Shown: one piece after another, positions 21,101 through 33,673 of the stretch
Position numbering within the stretch: the first letter of the stretch is position 1
Layout of the letters: each line of letters opens with the position of its first letter
Assembly: GCA_009192285.1 (NCBI GenBank)
Contig: CM018608.1
Location: 62,001 to 126,000, forward strand
Source of the DNA: Morchella semilibera
Lineage: Eukaryota; Ascomycota; Pezizomycetes; Pezizales; Morchellaceae
DNA length: 64,000 nucleotides
Reading direction: 5' to 3'
Made by a program: the position numbers and the translations under genes
The notes under the pieces: model-generated
Database searches by the model: none
Told to the model about the DNA's origin: nothing
The model's input: only the letters and a program-made list of their open reading frames with translations

Positions 21101-23193
21101 AACAAAACGGATAGCTAGGACCTTAGGGTGTTTCCTCTTAACAAGATTCCACTCATCTCCTCGATCGGTGAGATGGCTTAAAACATGGGGAGTATGAATT
21201 AGTGATCCCTGGTTGGTTCACGGGAAGGAAGCAAAAAAAACTGTTGCAAAGAACGTCCCCAGAAGATGACAATGGAATTAACGGATATATTACGTCCGAA
21301 TCAACGGGCGGCGTACTCCCGCAAATGAACGAGGGTATCGGTTTTTATCCGGTAGCTGTGTTATGAAAATAGCCAGGAACGTTTAATGGAAGCAAAAGAA
21401 CTGCTTCCGTGCAGTATTAGCTTTGTTCCATGGAGCAGACTGCTTACAAAATGTGGCATCTCTGCATATGTCCGCTTAACTCATCCTGCAGGCGGGTAAT
21501 TTAAAGTTATTTCAAGGACTCGACGAACACCCTCCTGGTATTCGCCCCAAATAACATTTTGTACAGCCTCATTCGATGCAAGGAGTTCGTAGGCTCGATA
21601 AATAATTATCGGCATGAAGGGATTTTATCTACGCGATGTACCGCATCGTACCACCCATTTCAAGCTTTCTTATCATTGGCTCTGTGCATCATTGGATAAC
21701 GTAAGTACGTGCACACTCATGGTTCAACAACAACAACAAGTACTTGTTCTTCGGACGGATCTATGCTTAGTCGGACCGCTGACCTGGAGTAGGGATTAGG
21801 GGCGCACATGCACTCACTTCACTGGGAGTAGGTATCCTCGACGTTCATGTACATGTCGGAAACATTCGTGTGCTACTTTGTATAATCTACATGTAGTTAC
21901 CGATGTGAAACGAGCCGCAAGTTCCGACACCATTGCTTTTTTCTGCATAGAAAATTGCAATATGTGTATCCTGCTTCCGAAGGATGTTGACTTGCAGCTA
22001 CTAATTACTATAATTACTATAATAATTATCTTGTTACTATTAGCTCGATAGAGTTAGTCAAATAATAATAATAATAATAATAATATTTAAAACAGCTCTT
22101 TTTTCCCAGTTTCTCTAGTAATGCTAGAACGAGCTAATATGTGGTTCAAGGATGGAATCAGAGGCTCATGATAAGAAACCAACAACCAAGCGCTTGGAGA
22201 TTCTACCCAACTCTAAATTTCTGCCGCCCCGGGAGCTTGTCGTCTGAATTCCTTGACCCGTGTTGGGGGAACTCAGCCCCAAAATCCATTGCCGGGTTAG
22301 ATAGAAGTTTGAACACCCATCAAATGGAAGTTTGCAGGTCGCATCGCATAAGAAACTCTACCTCGTTGGGATGCATCACACTTTAGCTAACTAGGCAGGG
22401 AATCACAGGACATTGGTCCAATCAGGATAACTGCACAACCGATCGACAGCCCTCAAAAGAAAGCGGGGGCGCAAATCTTCCTAGGATACACAGCACCATT
22501 TACAATACCTTTAAAGCTTCACTCAAGCTCCTTCCAATAAATTTTGTTATCTTGCCTGAAACTTTTAGCTGCCGACTTTTTTCCTTTTACAAGTTCAGTT
22601 TCGCTACCCCCTATTCCACTCGACACATTGGCGGGAAGGCAGCTTAGGGTCTCTTGAATTATCTGACACATCGCTTATCCTCTTCAACATAAAGTCCACG
22701 ATCTTCCAGGAACGCCAGGTACCTAACCCTGCACCCACAAAAAAGACCCTTAAGAGAGAATCGCTCGCGCGACGTTGACTCCGCCTCACAGCCTTACCCT
22801 TACCTACCAGTACTTTATCGTGACTTCAATATTTCTCTAGCTCTAACTACTCGCCATCTGACAACGTCTGACGGCTCATCAGCCCCCCCCTCCTCCCTCT
22901 CCAGCCATTCACATACTACTATCCATCTCTCTCTCTCCCTCTCTCTCAACAGTCTCAGGCCTTCTCACACCTATCAACATCCTTATTCAAAGTTCTGGGA
23001 ATTTCACTTAATCTATATCTAGATCACCACTCCCCCCCGCGTCTAGTCAAATTCAGCGGACATCTCCGTAGACAGATAAAAGCCCTTATATATATATATA
23101 TATCCCATCCCTAAAGCGAAAGCAATTAGCTAGCGGTCTTCTGTCTAGTACCCACCCTCGACATTTGGTTCTTCAGCAATATACAAACGAGAA
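18155..23193. other. Gene-poor 5-kb stretch
   Basis: No gene is supported; open frames are short, lack domains and lack consistent codon patterns. It holds a C-run near 18955-18970, three TACATGTA copies (about 18471, 18726, 21888) and (AAT)n at about 22061-22085. A CT-rich leader with TATATA lies at about 22880-23103, just upstream of the bZIP gene. Decayed transposon sequence is possible, but I cannot identify any. Confidence 0.5.
22061..22085. repeat. (AAT)n microsatellite
   Basis: Eight AAT units are read directly from the sequence. Confidence 0.9.
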
Positions 23194-24266
23194 ATGGCTT
23201 CCTTCTCTCAACAACCTTACTACAATCAACCCCCGACAATCTACCCCCCTACACCAACACCAACCCACCAGACCGACGACTTCTCTCCTCTTGTAAGTAC
23301 GAAACCTCTCTGGGGCTAGTGGTACGGGGGATCCACTCTCTTCAGTTCTGTGCTAATATTCGACCTTTCACCCTTTACAGCAGGCCTTCCCTAGCTATGA
23401 GCAATTCAATTTCGCCTACGAAGCCCCACAATCGCACCATCAAAACATACCGGGTTCAATTCGAGGACATACACCTATTGATCACGACACCCAACAGAGA
23501 GCAAGAAGCAGCAGTGAGGAGAAGGAATTGACTCCTGGGCAGAGGGTAAGCCACTATACAGAGTATTATACCAATTCTACAAACAGAAAGACTCTAACAC
23601 CTGGACAGAGGAGGAAGGAACAGAACCGTGCAGCGTAAGTGAAATCGAGGCTTCTAGTACAAATCACAGTGTTGGAATAGGATATTTGGCATTAACTTGT
23701 GTCATAGCCAGCGAGCGTTCCGGGAGCGCAAAGAACGCCATGTTAAAGAGCTTGAACATAGGCTCAAGACCCTTGAACAGCATGCTTCGGAGACTGCTGC
23801 CCAGAACGACATTTTAAAACAGGAACTGCAAAAGACAAAGCTCGAGAACCGCCTGCTACATGAGAATAATCTGCGCGGACAATCCCCCCCTGAATTACGA
23901 GATGTGGCTGCTATGAGCTTCAAGCCGACAGATCACACTCCGACCAACCCCCCACCGGCGTTTACCTCTCCAATATTCGGGGAGCATCCCAACCAGGGAC
24001 CAATACACCGGATATCCACGAGTCCCAAAACGGGTGAACGGCTCCTGGGAGCTGGTGCCGCCTGGGATCTCATCGTATGTCACCCTTTGTATGAGCAAGG
24101 CCTTGTCGATATCGGCGACATCTCCGATCGACTAAAAGGGTTAGCACGTTGTGACGGGCAGGGTCCTGTATTTGAGGAGAGTGTAATTCTGGAGGCCATT
24201 CAGGCTTCATCAGGGAGCGGGCGCGATGAACTCTTGGTTGAGTCCCCTCCAGGATCACTCTATTGA
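23194..24266 (+). CDS. AP-1-like bZIP transcription factor (YAP/Pap1 family)
   Basis: A nuclear DNA-binding factor of the fungal AP-1 group, probably stress responsive. Exons 23194-23292, 23381-23545, 23609-23634 and 23708-24266 give 282 aa with the frame intact. The basic region RRRKEQNRAAQRAFRERKER, with the YAP-type Q and F at the DNA-contacting positions, precedes a leucine zipper (HVKELEHRLKTLEQHASE and onward, about residues 120-150). The N-terminus is rich in Pro, Gln and Tyr. The C-terminal block AWDLIVCHPLYEQGLVDIGD then RLKGLARCDGQGPVFEE is typical of a subgroup of Pezizomycotina bZIPs. No Cys-rich redox domain of the Yap1 type is seen, so direct peroxide sensing is not indicated. 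Exon 3 is only 26 bases and the basic region is split by an intron inside NRAA/QRAF. The leader is CT-rich with a TA repeat near 23090. Confidence 0.9.
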
Positions 24267-26153
24267 ATTTCACCTCTCTAGCCAAAGTTATAAAAAATAT
24301 CCATAACATATAAAAAAAAATATGAGAAACAAATAGAAATGGGTAACCTATCAGAAGCAACAATACGAGGTGTATGCGCGGACCTTGTCCGTGACCCCGC
24401 TTTAGCTTATGGACCTCCGAGGGTCCTAAGGTACAGTACCCAGCGGTAATTTACTCTCGCTGCGCCTCGTTGGACTGGCTATTCTATCCGTTTCTAACTA
24501 TTCCCTGCGTTCTTTGTGGAGTTTTATGGGGTTCGTTTTTTTACTTTTATTCTTACATCTTACTTTTTTATCTTCTTCATATTTGCCTTGGATCTATGTC
24601 GTTTTTGTTTTATTAGTTATTACCACTTCACCATTCTTTCGATCGATCCTGTTTTTCCACCCAGAAGGCAACCTTAACCGAAGCGATGAATGACACTTAA
24701 TTCGGTTTTGACTGCTTGAAAGCCCTTATAGAAATTAAATAACTATGTGCATATTTTTTTATCTTCTACTTCTAGTTATCCTTTAACTACCGAAACGCCT
24801 AGAGTGCCCGCACCAGAAAACCATCCCGGTTTCGAGCAACCTAAACGTATATTGGCACTTCTGTTCCTTCCTTTTCTAGTTGAGATTGTTGTCCCGATAT
24901 ATATCTTTTTTATCTTTTTCTATCTTTTCATCTGGTTATTTCCCAAGATCTAGCGAGTGGAGTGGAGCAAGCACAAGACGGAGAAACGCGAGGCCCCTCC
25001 TCATTGGCTAGAATATCCATCGCAAACATGTGAGTCTGCAGGCACACTGATTCGGGCGCCGCGGTATGTGCACACGGGAGCGAGAAGGATGGTTCCACCA
25101 CTCCACTTTTCTGTGAGACGAGTTAGTGATAAAAGAGTACCTAGGCGCCCGGTGTATGTACAATAGGTATATACAGTCAACAACCTCGCCTGTTTGTGCC
25201 AGTTAGAACATCCCGATGTTTCCACACCAGCTCCTTATGATTGGCTTTCCCTTCGGTGCCGGTCGTGGCGATCAAACTTTAGGGCGTGGGGGATGCCAAT
25301 GATCCGGGGATGTGGATCAGAGGTTCCAAATTATGCCTTGGAAAGATTCCTCTGGAAGGTCTTCCAGTGCCGAAAGAACCCCCATTATGAAACTCGGCTC
25401 GGTCACCCTAGGATTAACGCCTAGGTTGACTTTTTGTGTGACTTGAAAATGCCTGTCGCAAACATCCGACATATTTAACCTCAGAGAGGCGGTGCACATA
25501 AATGCGCAGAGTCGCCTCCTCCGCTTCCCAATAGAGTTTACTTCTGGCCCACTATGAACCCAACCAGCTACATAATATGTAGGACCGGGAAAGGCGATTG
25601 AAACCAGCGGATCACCCTCCGTAGCCAGTTTGGAAATGCTTATGACTTGGAAGCCACAGCAGTCTTATCGTCGTGGTTAAGTAGGTTTATGACTACGGAA
25701 TAAATTAACCATCAAGGATAACAGAAACGCCCCCGCAGAGTTACTATATTAAGAATATACCTATTGATACAATAGACACCGAGTCTAAGCCGAGTTGAAT
25801 CTAAAACCTGAAGTCGATGGATAAAAGGGCATTGATACTCAATTAACCTATTAGTGGGTAGGGGATACATTGTAGAATCGGGTAGCCGAACTACTTTGAA
25901 GTAACTGTACTAGATTCTGTAGCTCTGACTTTTCGGGGTCAGGCGGAACATAACCGTTAGTTGAAAGCTATGAAAGCGATATGGCAACCCAAGTGTTTCT
26001 GGTTTTCAGGTTGTACTATTATCAATAGTGTTGGTATATTATAGTCTTTGCATCTAGCTAAGCTGAAATGAAGGGGAAGTAACTGCAGAGCGTACTCTCC
26101 CGCCCTTACTGGGTAGTAGAAATCCGATAGTAGCGGCCTAAAAGAAACATCTG
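24267..26153. other. Intergenic
   Basis: No gene is supported. The first part is AT-rich 3' flank of the bZIP gene. A T-rich tract lies at about 24530-24600. The rest shows no recognisable feature on either strand. Confidence 0.5.
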
Positions 26154-27159
26154 TTAATCCCAATCGTCGTCGTCGTCGTCGTCAACTTGAGATTTCCGGT
26201 TGCTGGTTTGTATTCCAGTTTTTTGGGTGTTCTCGTCATCGTCATCATCTGCTTTCTTCCGTAGACGCTGATCGTTTTGTTCGATGGCACCAACAGAGAC
26301 AAGCAGCTTCTCGATATCTAAACTGGCATCAACACTATGGCCCCCATCATTCATAATAATAAAGGAAGTAAAGGAAGTATAACAGACCCGCCTAAACGGA
26401 TCCTGTTCAAAAGATAGCCAAGGGAAGAGGGAAAGAACCTTCGAGCCTGGTGCTTGTACCGCCCAACTCGGCAAGCGTTACAATCTGCTTGACGATATCC
26501 TCATTCTTATAAACCAGGATTGTCGGGCAATTCCTTTCGGGATATCCCTCAATGCACATGTCCCCCCTAATTTGGCAGAACTTGACATCTCCAAATTTCT
26601 CTGCTGCTCGCCGCCATAGCTCAGCTAATAGCCGCGATTCCGTGTTTGCTGAATTCCCAGAAGATAAGAAGACGAGAACCGTAGAATCTTTCGAAGATGC
26701 TGTGACATCTCGAGCGTAATCAGGTTTCTGTATCGGGTATACACGACCATGAATAGACTTCTGTGAGATTGTTGAAAGCTCGGCTAGGCGTTTCTGTCTA
26801 AACACATTGACCATTAGTATATGGTTTTCGAATCGAACCCCCCCAGAGTTCTACTATACCTATAGATCGCCAAAAACTCCTCGTCCTCTTCATCCTCGAG
26901 CTCATCTAGTTCATCTAAGTCCTTCCCTTCGAGTCTGTTTTCGTGAGCCAACCTTCGTCCTTCAAGGATAGCCTCCTCAATCATAGGAGTTGGTGAAGGT
27001 GGCTTTTCGGGGATGACTCCATGTTTGCGAAGGATGTCATTCCTGCGATAGGGGAAGGTGTTATTAGCTATGACTAGTAATTTGAAAATAGAGGTTATAC
27101 CATTCAGTGTCTGCGTTTGGATCATCTATCGGAACATTTACTGGCATATTCATATCCAT
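26154..27159 (-). CDS. PLP2: Phosducin-like protein (PLP2/PhLP2 family)
   Basis: A thioredoxin-fold co-chaperone of the cytosolic chaperonin CCT that helps fold actin/tubulin and G-protein beta-type clients. Exons 27159-27101, 27042-26860, 26797-26439 and 26317-26154 give 254 aa with the frame intact. The N-terminal helix region has WNDILRKHGVIPEKPPSPTP and LEDEEDEEFLAIYRQKRLAE, a PhLP2 signature. The thioredoxin-like part has STVLVFLSSG, AAEKFGDVKFCQIRGDMCIE and YPERNCPTILVYKNEDIVKQ. The tail DIEKLLVSVGAIEQND is followed by an acidic end (DDDDDDDWD), as in the yeast and Aspergillus proteins. The third intron uses an unusual donor, gttctt, and acceptor gtttag; the product LGGTSTRLEDIEKLL has the expected length. 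A gtacaa donor 26 bases earlier would shorten the protein. Confidence 0.92.
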
Positions 27160-27390
27160 CTTGATATAGTACCCGTAGGCTTGCTACAGCAACTGCTTAT
27201 GAAGTTGGTGTTGGTGTTTTGGTGGGGTAGGTTTTAACTTAAATGGGTGGTTAGTGGGGCTTAGAGCCGCGTCACGGGCAACGTCGACAATTAGTTTCTT
27301 AGTCACGGCCAAAACCACGTCGACGATAGCTGATCATGATGTACCTTTTCTTTGGCCTAGCCTTGTGCAAATAACCCTAACCCAAACTTA

Positions 27391-27444
27391 TTGAGGCATC
27401 AGTACTTACCTATTTATACTTCATAACATGTTGAGGCATCAGTA
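27391..27444 (+). repeat. Short direct repeat
   Basis: The 14-base word ttgaggcatcagta occurs at 27391-27404 and again at 27431-27444. Confidence 0.7.
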
Positions 27445-27724
27445 AATTAAAAGGCCCGTTTTCAACCCTGAGCATCCATATTTCACTTAGAACAGAGATT
27501 TTTTAGGGCAAAATACATGTAGTAATTTTCACAGACTCATATTGCTAGGTATGCCAATTTATGCAATGAGTTTTATCAATGCGGCCATTATACAGCTTAG
27601 GTTAGTTGTAATTATGAATGTTAAACTCGCTGGAAGAAAAACCTTTCTGTAAAAAACAACACACAAGGTACAATCTAAGGGCTCTGCACAAAAACTCCGT
27701 TGCTATAAGAAATTTGGGAGGTTT

Positions 27725-27780
27725 GCTATAAGAAACGGCCGCGGTATCGGCCTAGCCTTAGCGTTTCTTATATATATAGC
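27725..27780. repeat. Inverted repeat / hairpin
   Basis: Left arm gctataagaaacg and right arm cgtttcttatatatatagc pair over 13 bases with a small TA bulge. A partial extra copy of the left arm (gctataagaaat) lies at about 27703-27714. Confidence 0.6.
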
Positions 27781-30700
27781 AGGTCCAATTGTAGGCAAGT
27801 AGGATCTTCTGTGCCCTTCGGGCCGTAGGCACATTCTTATAGTATTAATTAACTTACTAATTGAAATTACACATAGTTTATACACACATCTAAGTAATGC
27901 TGAGGATAATTAACTATAAGGCCCATATTCAATGACGGTCTCGACTTGAGCACTTGATATGATAGAAGCAGCCTTATCATCCAGATGTAGTAAACACGAT
28001 CAAATCTATTGGCCCCAGTACAACACGGAGTTTTCCGGTAAGTATAAATACTTTCACACGGGTGTTGGGTAGTTATCTGATTCCATGTACCTAGGCCTCA
28101 TAGCTAGCCCCTGCTTTAGTTTTACGCCCGGATGTTTCATTGTTCCTATTGGCGTCGACGTACTCATAATGATGATAGAAAATACCAAAGGTGCATCAGA
28201 CTAAAGGAAGTACTGAGTGTGCAAAGGAAAATCATATTCTACACTCCAAAAATTCACGTTTTTCTGATCTAACAGGAATTCAAGTGAAATTCAGCTGTGA
28301 TCATAAGCTGTGATATGATGCTCAATCAATACATATTAACGTACTTATGTATATACCAGGGGTCATCTGCCTCTAATATCTTGCATTGCTAAAGTCTACT
28401 AAGTAAGTACTTAATTGACCGGATATATTTGGTCCAACCGGAAATTATTCTGACTTTATATAATATATATGAAAGTCCTTGCGTGATGCATATATATGGA
28501 GCTAGTACAGCTATATAGTCTCAAACATTTTAAACCTTATCAACGAGACTTCCGCCCACGACAACAAGATTCACTGTAATACGTGTAAGTAGTTGAGCCG
28601 TCCTCCTTATAGGAGCTCCCGTGAAGGGGTCTCTCTCCCTTTCTTTTTGCCTTAGTACGAAAGACCTATATCAGAAGCCATATGCATGTATGGCTCAGGT
28701 CAAACCCCACCTCACATGCTCATGGTAGGTACATGTATGTATAATCGATATGCATTTATACTTTAAAGGGTAAGTATTCTTCTCTCGCTCTTATCGGCAC
28801 GACGACTACCGGCAAAGAGAACCAATTAAAGGTTGCGGTAAGGCACGTTTGCTGACCTGAAACTGTAGTAATTATGGTACACAAATCGCCCGCTGTAGAA
28901 ACGTACGCGCCAGGCACGCTTACTAGAAGCTTAGTGGACTTTGTCGAAACTTAACTGTGTATATATATGTAGCATGTACTACTAGGCGGCGGAAGATACC
29001 AGACCTTTCTCGGTATATATATCATAACAGAATGTGCTACATGTCTCACCTTTGTCTTAGAAACAAAGGAGGCAACTCTACTGTATAGGCCCCGAGTCTT
29101 AGAACTTGACCCAATCGACCATAGGGTTTACTAAGGACGTACGTGTATATATCACTCTTAAGATACCTTAATTAATTACACAGAGCTTAGAGTCAGCTCG
29201 ATCGAATTTTAGGGTCCGATAGGCTGCAATGCCAGCTCATGCATGAAACATTAACGTTACATTGATATATATAGCCAGCCGTATATAGTTAATCTTTCGG
29301 AACTTGGCACTTCCCATGATCACCAAATTTTCAAAGTCAATTTAATGTTTGTATATATATATTACAACCAGATGCGGTCTTTTTTGTAAGAGTTTCTGCG
29401 GTATCTTACAAGATTTGTGCCTCATGATAATTCATCGGGAGGAAAAAAGATCTAGCCTTGATAAAAAGAATAACCTAGATAAACTAGTTTTTTCCTCATG
29501 ATCACATGCACATGACTAAATCATATATAAGAAATTTCACTGGCAATAATCTCATCAATCAAAGCCACTCCTACGTCTAGAGATTGAATTCCAGGATGGC
29601 GGCCTATTAGATTCTCACTTATTGTTCCTAACTATAGAGTGTACAAGGGTGGCTGCGATTAAACCTAAATATATGATTACGGATCTCGATATACGAGTGA
29701 GATTGTATGATTTGGGCAGTTACATGTACTTTTCCCAGCATCGATACCGCCAAAATACAAGAGTAATCACATATCCAGAAACGTCAGAACCCAAAGCCCT
29801 CAGAAATTGGGTGAAGGTCTACACAACAATATAATCATACAATCCTATCAGGTTAGAAAGCCGGTTTACAAAAAGCTCCATCTCAAACATGCACCTATAC
29901 CTAAACTCTAGAGACGCCCAACCCCAGCCACCACTTACGAAGTTACGTTACTGCCTTTAATTGGCACAAGAAAATCCGGGGGCGTATGGTGGTATCTTAA
30001 TGTCACGCGTCCAAATAAATAGATTCATATATCCGCCAGTCCTAGAGGTACATGTGGGCGCCATCTACATACTTGATTGGCATGGAAGATTATATATGTA
30101 CTTCATGTATGCACTACGAATCCCCTTTGCCCCAACCTGATACCACGTGCGTATTTGGGAATATATAACGCACGTATGTAATATGTGCAAGGCTGGCGGA
30201 TGGTTTGGGGATAGGTTTTGTTTACGCCATAGGGTTTCCCTGCATGCGACATTCTTGTAACCTAGAAACGAATGAAATTATGAGTTAAAAAAAAATATGT
30301 GCAAGGCACATATAGGCCGGACGCCCATCCTTGTTTGCAGTACGCAACGTCGTCATGATAGATCTCTGCATGCAACCCAGGCGTGCATGCACGGCTTATC
30401 TGAAAGACGACATATTTGTTTGGGCAAGATTTCAGGCCAATGTATGGATGAAGGGGGGGGGGGGGTAGAGGCCTATTCCTGTTCTGTTTGATCATTAGGC
30501 ACATTATTATTCTGTGCGTTATAAATCCTTGGCAGAACAAGCCTGGAATAATTATATAACGAACTGCCTGAAATCACGGGATGTCACTCGAAGGCCAAAG
30601 TGTTGCATAGATTTTAGGACCCTATACCCCATATCATATTTCGCATTCGAATACCAATGAGTTTCTAGGCTGCCCCGCCATTTATTTACTGGAGAAGCAA

Positions 30701-33673
30701 ATCACTCACTGCTACACAGGTTTTCTTTTTTAGTTAAAGGCTCATGGTTCCCTTCATGTACCCAATATGCAAGGAAATATCTTGAACTGCCTAGATCTAA
30801 TATATGGATTTACTCATACTTGTACTTGTTAGGATCGATCTTCAACCAAGGACGATAAATGATTACATGTAGTTTCCGGTAACGAATGATATTAGTGTTA
30901 TTGGGAATGTGTGAAAATGATTGGCTTTTTTATTGAATCTGTTCACTTTCCAGGTAGATATAGATATCGACTTTTTATTTCAATACGTGCCGAAATCCAG
31001 AAGTGCGGAGCTTGTTTTCTAAAAGGATAAACAAAAGGAGCCAATACTATAATTATACACAAAGGGGCCCATCCTAATTGGGCGATTAGATACTTCATGA
31101 TTACAAATGTCTAGAACTACATGTGAGTATGTAGCTGAATACTTCAGCCTCGCCCCCCATACAATCGAAAGTTGTTTCAACGTTTTTTATTCGGTCGTCT
31201 GTGCATATGTTTTCTTTTAAAGGATCTACAAAACCCATTTCTAAATCAAAAAAACAGAGTGCGTAGTACTTCAACCTTATGTGCATCTAGATATGATTGG
31301 CAGCAAGCTTGGTACCCCACCATTTTTTCTCAAACGAGCTCAGTTTTATAATAGGCTCCAGACCCCTTCCCACCACCGCGTGTAACGTTAACGCTGATAA
31401 TGTAATGCGAGGGGCACTTACTATTTCTTTCCTAAAAGCATCCAACCCCTCTCTTTAACTCCGTTGTCTGGGTCCTGCCAAAAAAAAAAAGCAAAGCTAC
31501 GATGCACCTTTAAACTCACGATATGAGTGGAGTTGCATGTAGTTATGTTATGGTACGTTGAGCTCCTCCGTCCACTCTTCCCATCTACCTAGCTACATGT
31601 AACTGACTTGACGCCCTCCCCCCCTTCCTTCCTTCCTCTTCACCCAAGCTATTTTCGAGCCCGTGCATCCACCCTAAATGTCGGGTGATAACGCCTGATA
31701 AAGGATAGAATCGGGGTATGCACTTTTCAAGAATCGATGGCTCAGGCATCCAGCTCATCATCATCATATGCCATTCATCTCTCGCATAACAACATAAGAG
31801 TATAGTAGTTAAGATCTCGGAATAACTAGATCTATATATGCGATCGACAAAGGAAGGTTACGACTTAGGTGACTCATAATATTGGAAGGTTGAAAAACAG
31901 CGCACTGACAACAACAACCTACGAGTGTTGAGTTGAGGGGGGGAAAGCCAAGTTGCACACTGAGGGTTTATACTCGACAAATCGGTAAAAATGAAAGGAG
32001 GCTAACAACCGGTTTCAATTCTGCACGCAGAGAGGGAGAGAGGGCGAGGGATATAGATTTTCTTAAAATCGAGATTAGGTAAAGTCTCATGATCAGGCAT
32101 ACGAAAAGTGTAGATTGGATCTCGTGTCTATGATTCACTTAGGTACATGTAGTTGGGGCTATCAAAAAATCTTCAACGACGTGGAAGCCTAACGTACCAC
32201 CCACGTGTTCAAGAGTATCCTACATCCCAGTTTTAGGTAGATCTTAGAATGGCTTGATAATATTGTCATCAATTGATGTACTGTAAATGATGTTTTCGAG
32301 TAAACAAATGATCCTTAGAAATAGCAAGGGTGAAGGTTATTTTGAATTGGAATATTATTGAGAAATCCATCGGCATTCAATTTTTAAAAAGATAACTACT
32401 ATCTCGATAACTGCGGGCAGTAATGGAGATATTTTCCTAGTAACCCCCCACCCCACCCCTCCCCTAATCCCTTGCTAGACCTGACTAGGCACCCAATCAC
32501 CCCACCAAGCCAACCCAGCACACTACCACACGAAAAGAGATATTGATAGGAAACACATTTAAAAAAAACCACCCCGGAAGCGGCCCTTTCACAGTGTATC
32601 CTACGACCCAGGCCATGGACCTAGAAAACTTCTTCCTCCCTCCGTTCCCCCCCGTTCCCCAGCCAAAATGCCGGGAAAAAAAGTACACCATTCATTCACC
32701 TCCACATCGACCCCTCACCAGCCGCTCATCAAAGCTATTGGGAAAAACAGGGGAAAGTAAACCAAAGCAAAAATGACAAAGAAAGAAACCCGAAGAGCAC
32801 AAGCATACAGAGAAATCCCAACAATCAGGGATAGCAAAGGAAGTAGCAGGATAAAAAGAAAAAGAAAAAGAAAAAAAAAACCCGGTTCTGCCTGACTACG
32901 TGGAGAGCCAGGAAGAACAAAAGAAAATCAGGCTATCCAATTTAAAAAAAAAAGCCCCCTGTGTGTGTATTCGAGCGTGTGTGCGTGGAAAGAAAAAGAT
33001 AGCCGAGATAAACTGCCAACACGATTCCCCTTTCTCCCTTGGCCAGCCGTCCGGTCGAGCCGTCCAAGTAAAGCAAATAACAGAATAGGAGATTCAGTTG
33101 GAGTACTTTCTCCCCTGCCACCCAATCCTACCCCCTCCCCCCCCTCTCCTAAACAAGCCTACCCATTACATCTTTGCAAGCCAATTCCCATAGCCGAAAT
33201 CCAGTGTGTACCGACCGGAAAGCGATGTTGGTAAGGAACAATGCCGATCTGAGACCCCATAATATGCCACACCACACCGCGTAATTCTATGACTGAGTGA
33301 AAAATCGGGACGCAGTTGTGATGATATTGACGAGGTTGTCGGTTGCGGTTTCGATTGCTGTTTCGGTTTTCGTCCCACGAAACAAGATGAAATGTTCAAC
33401 CAAGACTTCCAAGGAGAGGAAATGAAAACAGAAAAAATGTAACACAAAAAGAAATAAATGCATGAAGGAAATATAAGAAATTAATTCCCACGAACGAGAA
33501 TACCGTGAAAACTTTCCATAGAGCACACACACACACAGAGAGAGAATCGATTGCAAACCCATTAACAAAAGAAAAAGAAACAATTTATGCTCGCGAAAAA
33601 AGGTTGAATGTTTAGACGCGATGATTCTTGTAACGGGTGAATTCCTGACGGTTAAAGCAAATTAAAGTTTCAC

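Larger units (their letters stand above)
27160..33673. other. 6.5-kb gene desert
   Basis: No gene is supported; open frames are under 100 codons without domains. It holds a direct repeat ttgaggcatcagta (27391 and 27431), a hairpin at 27725-27780 and many TATATATA runs (28450-29360). TACATGTA copies lie at about 27517, 28729, 29722, 30865, 31592 and 32141. A G-run lies near 30451-30465. From about 32450 the sequence is A/C-rich and leads to the 3' flank of the casein kinase gene. Confidence 0.5.
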
